From Haladaptatus sp. DYF46 (GTDB lineage Archaea > Halobacteriota > Halobacteria > Halobacteriales > Haladaptataceae), in contig NZ_JAJFAY010000003.1 in the NCBI RefSeq assembly GCF_021083305.1, positions 310,001 to 374,000 of the forward strand: DNA of 64,000 nucleotides. The letters run 5' to 3'. The notes under the pieces are model-generated. The model was not told the DNA's origin. It saw nothing but the letters and a program-made list of their open reading frames with translations, and made no database searches. A program made the translations under genes and the position numbers. Below, piece by piece: positions 1 to 7,359 of this stretch. Position 1 is the stretch's first letter, and each line of letters opens with the position of its first letter.

Positions 1-1
1 C

Positions 2-805
2 CCCGCGATGTACAACGACCTCGCGAATCTGCCCGACGACGCCGAGTTCGACCTGTCGTCGGTGCGGTTCGCGAACTCCGGCGGCAGCGGCCTCCCCGAG
101 GAAGTTCGCCGTTCGTTCGAGGGACGGTTCGGCGTCGAACTGTGCGAGGGTTACGGCCTGACCGAGACGAGTCCGGTCACGCACGCGAACCACGTCGGTA
201 ATCGACGACCCGGCAGTATCGGCACGCCGCTCGACGGCATCTCCGCCCGAATCGTGGACGACGAGTTCGTCGACCGTCCCCCGGTAGAACGCGGTCCGGT
301 CGAAGAGGGCAGCGTGGACCTCGACGAGATAACCGGCGAACTCGTCGTCGCGGGACCGAACGTGATGAAGGGGTACTACGAGCGTCCCGAGGCGAACGCG
401 GCGGCGTTCACCGAGGCGGACGGAAAGCGCTGGTTCCACACGGGCGACATCGGCTACGCCGACGAGGACGGCTTCTTCTACGTCGTGGACCGCAAGAAGC
501 ACATGATAAACACGGCAGGCTACAACGTCTATCCGCGCGAAATCGAGGAACTCCTCTTCGAGCATCCGGCCGTCTCTGACGCCGCCGTCGTCGGGATTCC
601 CGACGAACGACGGAACGAGACGGTCAAAGCCTTCGTCGTCCCGATACCGGACGCGGACGTGACCGAGGACGAGATTCGGGAATACTGTCTCGAACGGCTC
701 GCGGCGTACAAACACCCGCGCGAAGTCGTGTTCGTGAAGGAGTTGCCGCGGACGACGACGGGAAAAGTGCAGAAGTTCCACCTCGAAAGTGAGCTGACGG
801 GGTGA
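2..805 (+). CDS. AMP-dependent acyl-CoA synthetase, C-terminal part (5' truncated by window edge)
   Basis: The reading frame is open from base 2, so the gene starts before the window; about 267 residues remain. Adenylate-forming enzymes activate a carboxylate as acyl-AMP and then transfer it to CoA. Visible motifs in order: GYGLTETSPV (adenine-binding region), HTGDIGYADEDG with the following DRKKHMI hinge, GYNVYPREIEE at the start of the mobile C-terminal domain, and TTTGKVQK, whose lysine is the catalytic A10 lysine. The remaining part is intact and ends with TGA. Substrate class (long- or medium-chain fatty acid, aryl acid) cannot be told without the N-terminal half. A separate full-length paralogue lies at 23064-24662. 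Confidence 0.93.
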   Translation, partial: PAMYNDLANLPDDAEFDLSSVRFANSGGSGLPEEVRRSFEGRFGVELCEGYGLTETSPVTHANHVGNRRPGSIGTPLDGISARIVDDEFVDRPPVERGPVEEGSVDLDEITGELVVAGPNVMKGYYERPEANAAAFTEADGKRWFHTGDIGYADEDGFFYVVDRKKHMINTAGYNVYPREIEELLFEHPAVSDAAVVGIPDERRNETVKAFVVPIPDADVTEDEIREYCLERLAAYKHPREVVFVKELPRTTTGKVQKFHLESELTG

Positions 806-845
806 GGAGACCAAGACCTTTGAGGGAAGACGAGAAGGGTCCACC

Positions 846-1283
846 ATGGCACAACAGACGGTACACCATCACGGAATCTCAGTCACCGACCTCGACCGTG
901 CAATCGAGTTCTATCGGGACGTCCTCGGATTGGAACTCCTCGACCAGTACACACTCTCCGACGACGCGCTCTCGACGGCCATCGAGAGCGGAGCGATAAC
1001 GGGCCACTTCGCTCAACTCGGCGGCGACACGGCACGCGTCGAACTCATCGAATACGAGAGCGAGGACGAAGGGAACGGGACCGGTACGAGTGACGACGGT
1101 CGGGACGTGTACGAAACCGGCGCGAAACATCTCGGGTTGGAGACCGACGACATCGAAGGAATCTACGCGGACTTGCCGGACGACGTGGAAACCGTCAGCG
1201 AACCGCAAACGACCGGCAGCGGAACGCGGATTTGCTTCCTGCGGGACCCGGACGGGAACGCGGTCGAACTCCTCGAACTGTAA
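846..1283 (+). CDS. VOC-family (glyoxalase/bleomycin-resistance fold) protein
   Basis: 145 residues, the usual size for a single-chain two-module vicinal-oxygen-chelate protein. The N-terminal module begins HHHGISVTDLDRAIEFY, the classic first strand and helix with the first metal-ligand histidine; the second module begins near residue 97 (KHLGLETDDIEGIYADL) and ends DPDGNAVELLEL, which supplies the last glutamate ligand. A short acidic, glycine-rich linker (residues about 76-90) separates them. Such proteins are metal-dependent isomerases, lyases or dioxygenases; lactoylglutathione-lyase-like and epimerase-like members cannot be told apart here. It follows the synthetase gene by 40 bases and may be co-transcribed. 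Confidence 0.88.
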   Translation: MAQQTVHHHGISVTDLDRAIEFYRDVLGLELLDQYTLSDDALSTAIESGAITGHFAQLGGDTARVELIEYESEDEGNGTGTSDDGRDVYETGAKHLGLETDDIEGIYADLPDDVETVSEPQTTGSGTRICFLRDPDGNAVELLEL

Positions 1284-1416
1284 GGCGTCCGGGGTTCGAA
1301 TCCGGATTTTCGATACCCGACGGTCGTTCGAGATAGTTTCAAACCCGCGTTAATTGTTCTCACTTTTCAACTTTCGATAAAAGTTTTCATAATAAGTTGC
1401 GATAATTTTCGGGTGC

Positions 1417-2499
1417 ATGGTATCACGAAAGTCCCTCCTGACGCTTGGTCTCCTCACGCTCGTGATCGCCGCTTCGGTTAGCGGGTATGCGAGCGTGGAG
1501 AATTCGAACCAGGTACAGGATACCTCGACACCATCCGAATCGACCATCGAACAACACGCCCTCGGCAACGACACCACGGTGAGCAGCGTCACCGGAACGG
1601 TGACCATCGAAACCGAACGGGCGAACGACACGCAGACCGTGAAAGCCGATGTTTGGCAACGACCGCCGAACCGCGTCCGGTTCGAATACACGGACGGGCC
1701 GATGGCGGGTGACGTGACGGTCTCGAACGGTTCGGACACCTGGATGTACAACGACACGCGGAACACCGCTCGCCACCTGCGCCTCGGCGGTGAGAACGCC
1801 GATATGGTGGAGAATCTCACCAACGCGTTCCAGCAGTTCTCGGACGCATTCAACGCGGAGTACCAAGGTGAAGCGACGATTTCAGACCGCGAAACGTACA
1901 AGGTGACGCTTCAGCCGAAAAACGAGTCCCTCGGACAAGTGCTGAAGAATCAGACTGTCTGGCTCGACCAGGAGAACTGGTTCCCCGTCAAGACGCAGGT
2001 AGAGACCGCGGTCGGAAACGACACGACCACGACGACGATGACGTATTCGAACCTGACGTACAACGCGTCGATTCCCGACGAGCGATTCACGTACTCGCCG
2101 CCGGAGGACGCGGAGGTCATCGACGTCGGACTCCCCGAAACGACGACGTACTCGTCGGTCGCGGACGCACAGGAAGCGGTCGATTTCACCATCCGTGAAC
2201 CGACCGCCGTCCCGGACGACTACTCGCTCCAGAACGCGACGGTCATCTCATCGAACGGAAACGCCTCGGTTTCGCTGCGGTACTCGAACGGAACCGATTC
2301 GTTGGCCGTCTCACAGACGTCCGCGACGCGTCCGCCGAGTGGCGACCAATCCGTCTCCGTCGCCGGACACGCCGGCACCTACACCACCGTCGGCGAGCAG
2401 GGCCTGCTCCAGTGGTCGGACGATACCGGGAGCTATTCTGTGACCGGTTCGCTCCCCAAAGCGTCGCTCATCGACGTCGCCGAATCGATGTACTGCTGA
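1417..2499 (+). CDS. LolA-like exported protein with C-terminal DUF4367-like domain
   Basis: 360 residues. The N-terminus (about residues 1-28) is a Sec-type signal or anchor: two basic residues then a hydrophobic stretch ending near GYASVE. Residues about 45-225 follow the LolA/outer-membrane-lipoprotein-sorting fold seen in haloarchaea: a VTGTVTIET strand, then VRFEYTDGP and a repeated beta pattern that would make a half-barrel for a hydrophobic ligand. Residues about 245-360 (EAVDFTIREPTAVPDDYSLQ onward) look like the DUF4367 module often attached to it. Rich in N-x-S/T sites, as expected of a secreted haloarchaeal glycoprotein. Archaea lack a Lol pathway, so the role is probably lipid or envelope binding; this is inference. 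The 133 bases upstream are AT-rich and hold the promoter. Confidence 0.8.
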   Translation: MVSRKSLLTLGLLTLVIAASVSGYASVENSNQVQDTSTPSESTIEQHALGNDTTVSSVTGTVTIETERANDTQTVKADVWQRPPNRVRFEYTDGPMAGDVTVSNGSDTWMYNDTRNTARHLRLGGENADMVENLTNAFQQFSDAFNAEYQGEATISDRETYKVTLQPKNESLGQVLKNQTVWLDQENWFPVKTQVETAVGNDTTTTTMTYSNLTYNASIPDERFTYSPPEDAEVIDVGLPETTTYSSVADAQEAVDFTIREPTAVPDDYSLQNATVISSNGNASVSLRYSNGTDSLAVSQTSATRPPSGDQSVSVAGHAGTYTTVGEQGLLQWSDDTGSYSVTGSLPKASLIDVAESMYC

Positions 2500-2632
2500 T
2501 TCGACGGCGCGCGAAGCGAGCGTCGAGACGACGCTCGCTTTTTCCCGAAGTCGCGTTCTCGGAGTCCGTCTTTTTCGATGGATATCGGATACGCCGGAAC
2601 GGTTTTGCCAACGGTGGTTGTTACCGTCCGGC

Positions 2633-3907
2633 ATGAGTGAGGGAACACGGGGTGAAGCACGACGCGGGGAAATCGAGGAGATCCTCGAACGAAAACCGGG
2701 GACGCGGGAGGCGCGCGACGAGGAGGATAGATACACGGTCGTCGGTGCGGCGAATCGGCGGACGTTCGCGGATTGGTTGACGCCGATAGAAGAACACTTC
2801 GTCTGCCACCGGAACGACGTTCCGGACGCCGACGCGGAGACGTGGGAACTCCGGGTGACGGGCGTCGATGACGAGAAATCCATCTCGATGGCGGCGCTTC
2901 GGGAGGAGTACCCGACGGTCGCCGTCGCGCACACGATGGAGTGTGCTGGCAACAACCGCGGGCAACACGACCCGGAAACGGGAAGCGTTCAGTGGGGATG
3001 GGAAGCCGTTGCGAACGCGATGTGGAGCGGAACGCCGGTCCGGGCGGTGCTCGAAGACTGTGGGGTGGACGTGAACGACGATTCGGAGCGCTGGCTCACC
3101 GCCGTCGGCGGGGACGTCCCCGCGGACGACGACGTGTACGTCAAATCGATTCCGCTGGCGAAGGCGCTCGACGATTGCGTCCTCGCCGACGAGATGAACG
3201 GACGGACCCTTCCAGTCGAACACGGCTATCCCGTCCGGCTCGTCGTCCCCGGGTGGTACGGGACGAACAGCGTCAAGTGGGTCGAAGAGCTTCGGATAAC
3301 GGACACGATGGTCACCGATGCGACGTTCGCCGACGAGGAGGATGGACGAACCTACACCTACTGGCAACACGGTGCCTACCGCATCCATCCGGCCGACGCC
3401 GAACCCGACATCGAGGAGACGGTCCCGACGGCGGACACGTGGGACCAACTCGTCGGCGACGTGGAGCATCCGTACACCTTCGACGAGAACGTCATGTCGC
3501 TCATCGGGAAGCCGGACGGAGAGAACCCGGTGACGCCTGACGCGAACGGACGGGTCGAGATTCGAGGCGTGGCGTGGGCGGGGGACGACGAGGTCACGCG
3601 CGTCGAGATATCGACGGACGACGGAGAGTCGTGGCGCGACGCCGACCTGTACGGCCCGAACTACAGCGGTGCGTGGCGTCTGTTCACCCACACGTGGAAA
3701 CCGAATCCTGAAGCCGAAGGCACGGTCACGCTGCTCTCGCGCGCAACCGACGAGAGGGGGCGGACACAGCCAGCCAGTATCGAGGTTCTCGACGATTGGC
3801 CGGAGATTCCCGAGGACGTCTACCCGTGGAACGAGGGCGGTTACGCGGCGAACGCCTACCGACCGAACGGCGTCGAAGTGCGGGTCTCGTCACGCCGTGA
3901 CGAGTGA
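2633..3907 (+). CDS. Sulfite-oxidase-family molybdopterin-dependent oxidoreductase
   Basis: 424 residues from the ATG at 2633; a TTG 15 bases upstream is in frame but less likely. The fold is that of the catalytic subunit of sulfite oxidase and plant nitrate reductase: a molybdopterin domain (about residues 35-240) with the conserved TMECAGNNRGQ segment, whose cysteine ligates molybdenum, and GYPVRLVVPGWYG, also a family signature. It is followed by a dimerisation (immunoglobulin-like) domain starting near residue 290 (NPVTPDANGRVEIRGVAW, DDGESW). No signal peptide is visible, so it probably acts in the cytoplasm. Actual substrate (sulfite or another oxo-acceptor) is not set by these motifs. 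Confidence 0.9.
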   Translation: MSEGTRGEARRGEIEEILERKPGTREARDEEDRYTVVGAANRRTFADWLTPIEEHFVCHRNDVPDADAETWELRVTGVDDEKSISMAALREEYPTVAVAHTMECAGNNRGQHDPETGSVQWGWEAVANAMWSGTPVRAVLEDCGVDVNDDSERWLTAVGGDVPADDDVYVKSIPLAKALDDCVLADEMNGRTLPVEHGYPVRLVVPGWYGTNSVKWVEELRITDTMVTDATFADEEDGRTYTYWQHGAYRIHPADAEPDIEETVPTADTWDQLVGDVEHPYTFDENVMSLIGKPDGENPVTPDANGRVEIRGVAWAGDDEVTRVEISTDDGESWRDADLYGPNYSGAWRLFTHTWKPNPEAEGTVTLLSRATDERGRTQPASIEVLDDWPEIPEDVYPWNEGGYAANAYRPNGVEVRVSSRRDE

Positions 3908-4005
3908 CCGATTCGAAGGACGAAGACGAAACGGTGTCGGGCGACGTGGTTCTCTCGAACGACACGGACGTTCGGATGTACGCACGACCCGACACAGTCA
4001 CGAGT

Positions 4006-4857
4006 TCAATTTTCGTACGTTCGGTGCATTCCTTGTCGTCCCAGTAGATGTCGAACGATGTTGAGTTCCCAGCGGCAACGCGTTTGTAGGTCCGTTCCGT
4101 ATCGGGTCGATTCGACGATAAAGCCCGGTTCATCGAGGTCGGCATCGACCTTGTGGACCAGTAGCGGACGGGTTCCGTCGATCAGGTTGCCGCACTTGAA
4201 CCGATAGAAGTCGGGAAACGACTCGTCGAGATGGAACTCATTCATATACCCTTTCGTGTTGACCGCGTCCTGAGCAGCGCCCGAAGCGGTCGTCGGATAG
4301 ATAGCCTGTCCGACGCCATCCGGCCCGACATCTTCCCGATAGATACCTTTCGAACTGTGAAGATTGATCACGACATCCGGGTCGTACGATGCGATAACGC
4401 CCCAAATCGCCCGTGCGAGCGGCGTCGTTGGCGTCTCCCCCGGTGGGAACTTCCGATTGAGGTTTCCATTATCGTTGGAGTAGGTTCCGCGCCGAATCGC
4501 GACCGGATTCGCCCGTGGAATCGTGATCAGCGTCCCCTGATCTATCGACCACGTTTTGATATCCTCGGCCGCTTCGTAACCGGCGGGTTCGTTGCCCTGT
4601 ATACCGCCCACCACGACGGCCGTCGGTCCCGATTCCTGCGTATCGGTCACGTACACATCGGTTTCGTCCGGCGTATCCTCGCGGATGGTATATTTGGTCC
4701 GAATCGCAGCGGTGCTCTTGCCTTGCATCGTGAGAAAAGCGGAAGTAGTAACTGCGGCACCGGTGAAGCGTAGAAACGAACGCCGTGTTCGATTGAATAC
4801 TGCCCCTGCTCTGCCATCGTTATTTTGCATCGAATCGTGGATTGTAGACAACACCAC
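4006..4857 (-). CDS. Tat-exported M14-like (succinylglutamate desuccinylase/aspartoacylase type) protein with altered zinc motif
   Basis: 283 residues. The N-terminus has a twin-arginine signal (NRTRRSFLRFTGAAV, then a hydrophobic stretch to about residue 50), so the protein is exported folded. The body follows the M14 deacylase/carboxypeptidase fold: GGIQGNEPAGY near residue 83, RANPVAIRRGTY, GNLNRKFPPGE, and VVINLHSSKGIY with the second histidine ligand. In the family the first motif is normally G-x-H-G-(N/D)-E; here the histidine codon is CAG (Gln), while Glu of the same motif and the later His remain. The enzyme may be inactive, bind metal differently, or be a binding protein. It is transcribed towards the molybdoenzyme gene and is divergent from the BtrH-like gene. 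Confidence 0.82.
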   Translation of the reverse strand: MVLSTIHDSMQNNDGRAGAVFNRTRRSFLRFTGAAVTTSAFLTMQGKSTAAIRTKYTIREDTPDETDVYVTDTQESGPTAVVVGGIQGNEPAGYEAAEDIKTWSIDQGTLITIPRANPVAIRRGTYSNDNGNLNRKFPPGETPTTPLARAIWGVIASYDPDVVINLHSSKGIYREDVGPDGVGQAIYPTTASGAAQDAVNTKGYMNEFHLDESFPDFYRFKCGNLIDGTRPLLVHKVDADLDEPGFIVESTRYGTDLQTRCRWELNIVRHLLGRQGMHRTYEN

Positions 4858-5123
4858 TTAATTGTATAGTGTTTAGGCATAGAAGTTATTATTTCTCTAT
4901 AGGACCGAATCTATTAGCTGTATTGATAAATATTGTAGATTCCGTGGGCAGTACGGGGTCGAGACGGGACGGAATGGCAATTTCCAGTCACTTCTGCAGT
5001 GGCGGGGAGGCGACAGGGAGAGCTACCATCGAAGTCCTCGATGGTTGGTCCGAATGGAAAGAATACGTCGATTCGCGGGACGGAGACGGTCACTACTTTA
5101 CACCACGTGTCCATCGCTTAACC

Positions 5124-6107
5124 ATGCAACTCTCCGAGTATACCCACGCCCCGGGGGCACACTGTGGCTCCGCGTCGCTTCGAAACCTCTCGGACTACTA
5201 CGATTGGGGCTTCGACGAATCCCTCTGCTTCGGACTCGGCGCGGGACTCGGGTTCGGCTACTACGATCGCGGTCCGGCCAGTCGCCTCATCATGGGTCGC
5301 AACGGGCAGTTGGAGACGGGGTTCTTCGAGATGCTCGGCATCGACTACGAGGAATCGAGCGGGGAATCGTGGGAGACGGCGTGGCGTTCCGTCGAGAGCG
5401 CACTCGCGGACGACGTTCCGGCGATGTTGTTCGTGGACCTCTACTACCTCGATTACTTCGGAACGGACACTCACTTCGGTCCCCACATCCTCCTCTGTGT
5501 CGGAGTCGACGGCGACGACGTGCTCCTCTCCGACAGCGAGTTCGACACGATACAGCGACTGCCCCGTTCCCACCTCCGAGACGCATGGGATTCGGATTAC
5601 GGGTTCGGCCCGCTCGACAACCGATGGCTCGTCGTCACCGACCCGACGATAGAGAGCGGCCGCACGATGGCTGCACGGAAAGCGGTTCGTCGGACGGCGG
5701 AGTTCATGCTCTCGTCGGAGGAAGGCGGGTGGCAATCGCAGGGCGTCGACGGAATTCAGCGGTTCGCCGAAGACCTTCCGACGTGGACCGAATTGGACGA
5801 CGCGAGTTGGTGTGCCCGCTTTGCCTATCAGAACATCGAACGGCGGGGCACCGGCGGCGGTGCGTTCCGCCGGTTGTACGCCGACTTTCTCGACCGGGTC
5901 GGGACGGATCTGGGACTCGACGTCGAGGTTTCCGAGCGGTTCCACGCCGTTGCGGACGAGTGGACCGAACTCGGAGACACGCTCAAACGGGCGAGCGAGA
6001 CGGACGGAGCGGAGCAGCGGCGACTGTTCGAGGTGGCGAGCGAGCAGGCGACGACGCTCGCGGACCGCGAGAAACGTCTCTTCATCGAACTTCGAGCGGA
6101 TCTGTAA
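5124..6107 (+). CDS. BtrH N-terminal-like / DUF4872 protein
   Basis: 327 residues from the ATG at 5124 (MQLSEYTHAPGAHCGSASLR); longer in-frame extensions upstream lack haloarchaeal codon bias. The N-terminal 130 residues look like the butirosin-biosynthesis BtrH_N domain: HCGSASLRNLSDYYD with the candidate nucleophile cysteine near residue 13, a glycine-rich FGLGAGLGFGYY, and FGPHILLCVGVDGDDVLLSDS, which carries the His and Asp expected of a papain-like triad. The C-terminal part (about 190-327) is helical and resembles DUF4872. BtrH in butirosin synthesis transfers an acyl chain from an acyl carrier protein to an aminoglycoside. The substrate in haloarchaea is not known. It stands alone; no carrier protein or peptide synthetase gene is adjacent. 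Confidence 0.8.
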   Translation: MQLSEYTHAPGAHCGSASLRNLSDYYDWGFDESLCFGLGAGLGFGYYDRGPASRLIMGRNGQLETGFFEMLGIDYEESSGESWETAWRSVESALADDVPAMLFVDLYYLDYFGTDTHFGPHILLCVGVDGDDVLLSDSEFDTIQRLPRSHLRDAWDSDYGFGPLDNRWLVVTDPTIESGRTMAARKAVRRTAEFMLSSEEGGWQSQGVDGIQRFAEDLPTWTELDDASWCARFAYQNIERRGTGGGAFRRLYADFLDRVGTDLGLDVEVSERFHAVADEWTELGDTLKRASETDGAEQRRLFEVASEQATTLADREKRLFIELRADL

Positions 6108-6295
6108 GCGTCTTCGGTCCGGTGAAGGGTGGGACGTCAGACGCTGTTCGCCTTTTCTATCCGCCGGCGAGTGAGTTCGAGTCTGTCGGTGGCGATACGT
6201 TCGACCGACACCGATACCCGGTCGATACATCCCAGTTCGTCGAAAATCGAGGTGAGGGGAGAAGTGTCGGATGTGATATGTACTTATGTGCACAC

Positions 6296-6318
6296 ACACC
6301 CCTCGTCCAGAGTGTAAC
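6296..6318 (-). repeat. Origin recognition box A1
   Basis: Reads ACACCCCTCGTCCAGAGTGT then AAC on the + strand, so the G-string (GGGGTGT) is on the - strand. It is a 23-base match to the boxes at 7049 (reverse complement) and 8943. Archaeal ORBs have a core plus a G-rich end, which this matches. Confidence 0.85.
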
Positions 6319-6408
6319 GGTTGGAGGGGGTGGGGGGAGAGATGGGCGGGGGGAAGGAAAGCAAAGAAAGGGAGATAAGGAATAGTAACAGGGAGCAAGG
6401 ATAGCAGC

Positions 6409-6564
6409 AATACGGGAGAACGATACGGGAGAACAATACGGGAGAACGATACGGGAGAACAATACGGGAGAACAATACGGGAGAACAATACGGGAGAACA
6501 ATACGGGAGAACAATACGGGAGAACGATACGAGACAGCAATAGGGGACAGCAATAGGGAGAGTG
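6409..6564. repeat. 13-bp iteron array inside origin A
   Basis: Nine head-to-tail 13-base units of the form (A/G)ATACGGGAGAAC run from 6409 to 6525 with no spacers, followed by three decaying copies (GATACGAGACAGC, AATAGGGGACAGC, AATAGGGAGAGTG) to about 6564. Only the first base of the perfect units varies (A or G). Lack of spacers excludes CRISPR. Position between an ORB and the AT-rich core suggests a replication role such as initiator loading or copy control; that is inference. Confidence 0.9.
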
Positions 6565-6689
6565 ATAGGGGAGAGAGAATAGGAACAGAGGAGAAACAGA
6601 GGAGAAACAAAAGGGATCAGGGTTGGAACGCGAGAAGATCATCGGATACGTCGTTTCGACTGGAACGAAGTCGAAGACGAATAGCAATC

Positions 6690-6830
6690 CGTCTTTCTAT
6701 TACTGAATTTAGCTTAATGGACTTTTCGTATTGTATTGTATTATGTATACCGGTTTATCTCATAAAATACGCGCGAAATAAAATCGCGCGGAATAAACGA
6801 CAACAAATTACCATTATCACACTCTCATCG
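6690..6830. other. AT-rich candidate duplex-unwinding element with hairpin
   Basis: This is the most AT-rich segment of the window (runs such as TTGTATTGTATTATGTATA and CGACAACAAATTACC). At 6770-6790 lies a perfect inverted repeat, CGCGCGA - AATAAAA - TCGCGCG. It is centred between the inverted ORBs at 6296 and 7049, as expected of an unwinding element. Confidence 0.6.
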
Positions 6831-7048
6831 TCACGTCATCTCAGCCGTTTCCTATTCAGTACATCAGTGAATGACTCGACCGATCTATAGCTTCGATACT
6901 ATCGTTCGAGATCCCTTTCTATGAACCGTTCAGCACCGTTTTGACTCCTTTTTCGTTCATTTCATCCTCACCCGTCTCTGCCCCGTCCTACTCCATCTCG
7001 CCCTACCCCACCTTACCCCAACCCCATCCCCACCCCACCCCTTCCCCC

Positions 7049-7071
7049 GTTACACTCTGGACGAGGGGTGT
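7049..7071 (+). repeat. Origin recognition box A2
   Basis: Forward-orientation copy: TTACACTCTGGACGAGGGGT followed by GT, with an extra G at the left. It is the exact reverse complement of box A1 over 23 bases. Confidence 0.85.
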
Positions 7072-7217
7072 GTGTCCTCTCCCCCTCTTCCCTTTACCGC
7101 TCAAAATACGTCTCCAAATGAAACGGTCCTTCTCCACTCTTCGAAGAAACATTCCTTCAATATGCCTATTATAGATACCTTCGACATCTCCGCACGAATA
7201 CCTCCCTTTCGTCGCTA

Positions 7218-7239
7218 TTACACTCTGGACGAGGGGTGT
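7218..7239 (+). repeat. Origin recognition box A3
   Basis: Second forward copy, TTACACTCTGGACGAGGGGT then GT, 147 bases after A2. The match with A2 covers 22 bases. It is the box nearest the 3' end of the orc1/cdc6 gene. Confidence 0.85.
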
Positions 7240-7359
7240 CCGCCGTACGTCTGACGATTGTTCGCCACGCTAGCTTCATTCAGCTGTCTCTCCGTTCATC
7301 TTCCCGTGCGAGTATGAGCACTCCTTCGATCGGAAGCGTCGGAGTTCGAGGCGGGCCGT

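Larger units (their letters stand above)
6108..7359. other. Candidate replication origin A (non-coding core)
   Basis: A 1.25-kb stretch without a credible gene, between the BtrH-like gene and the 3' end of an orc1/cdc6 gene. It contains, left to right: an ORB in reverse orientation (6296-6318), a purine-rich tract with a 13-bp iteron array (6320-6640), an AT-rich segment (6690-6830), a pyrimidine-rich tract (6950-7048), and two ORBs in forward orientation (7049-7071, 7218-7239). A fourth ORB lies beyond the orc1 promoter (8943-8965). Inverted ORBs around an AT-rich unwinding element beside orc1/cdc6 is the standard layout of archaeal origins. Open frames seen here are repeats read as protein and are not genes. 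Confidence 0.82.

Noticed and set aside
1..7. Start codon of the first gene at the ATG at base 8
   Set aside because: The frame is open to the window edge and the N-terminal half of the enzyme family is missing, so the real start is outside the window.
6409..6564. CRISPR array
   Set aside because: Units are 13 bases and directly adjacent without spacers, and no cas gene is nearby.
6655..6672. Canonical-type ORB in TTTCGACTGGAACGAAG
   Set aside because: It partly resembles the usual haloarchaeal ORB core but lacks the G-rich end and has no second copy.
6157..6687. Minus-strand open frames with repeating PYCSPVLFSRIV protein sequence
   Set aside because: These are the 13-bp iterons read as codons; no start signal, composition unlike the surrounding proteins, and three frames show the same periodicity.
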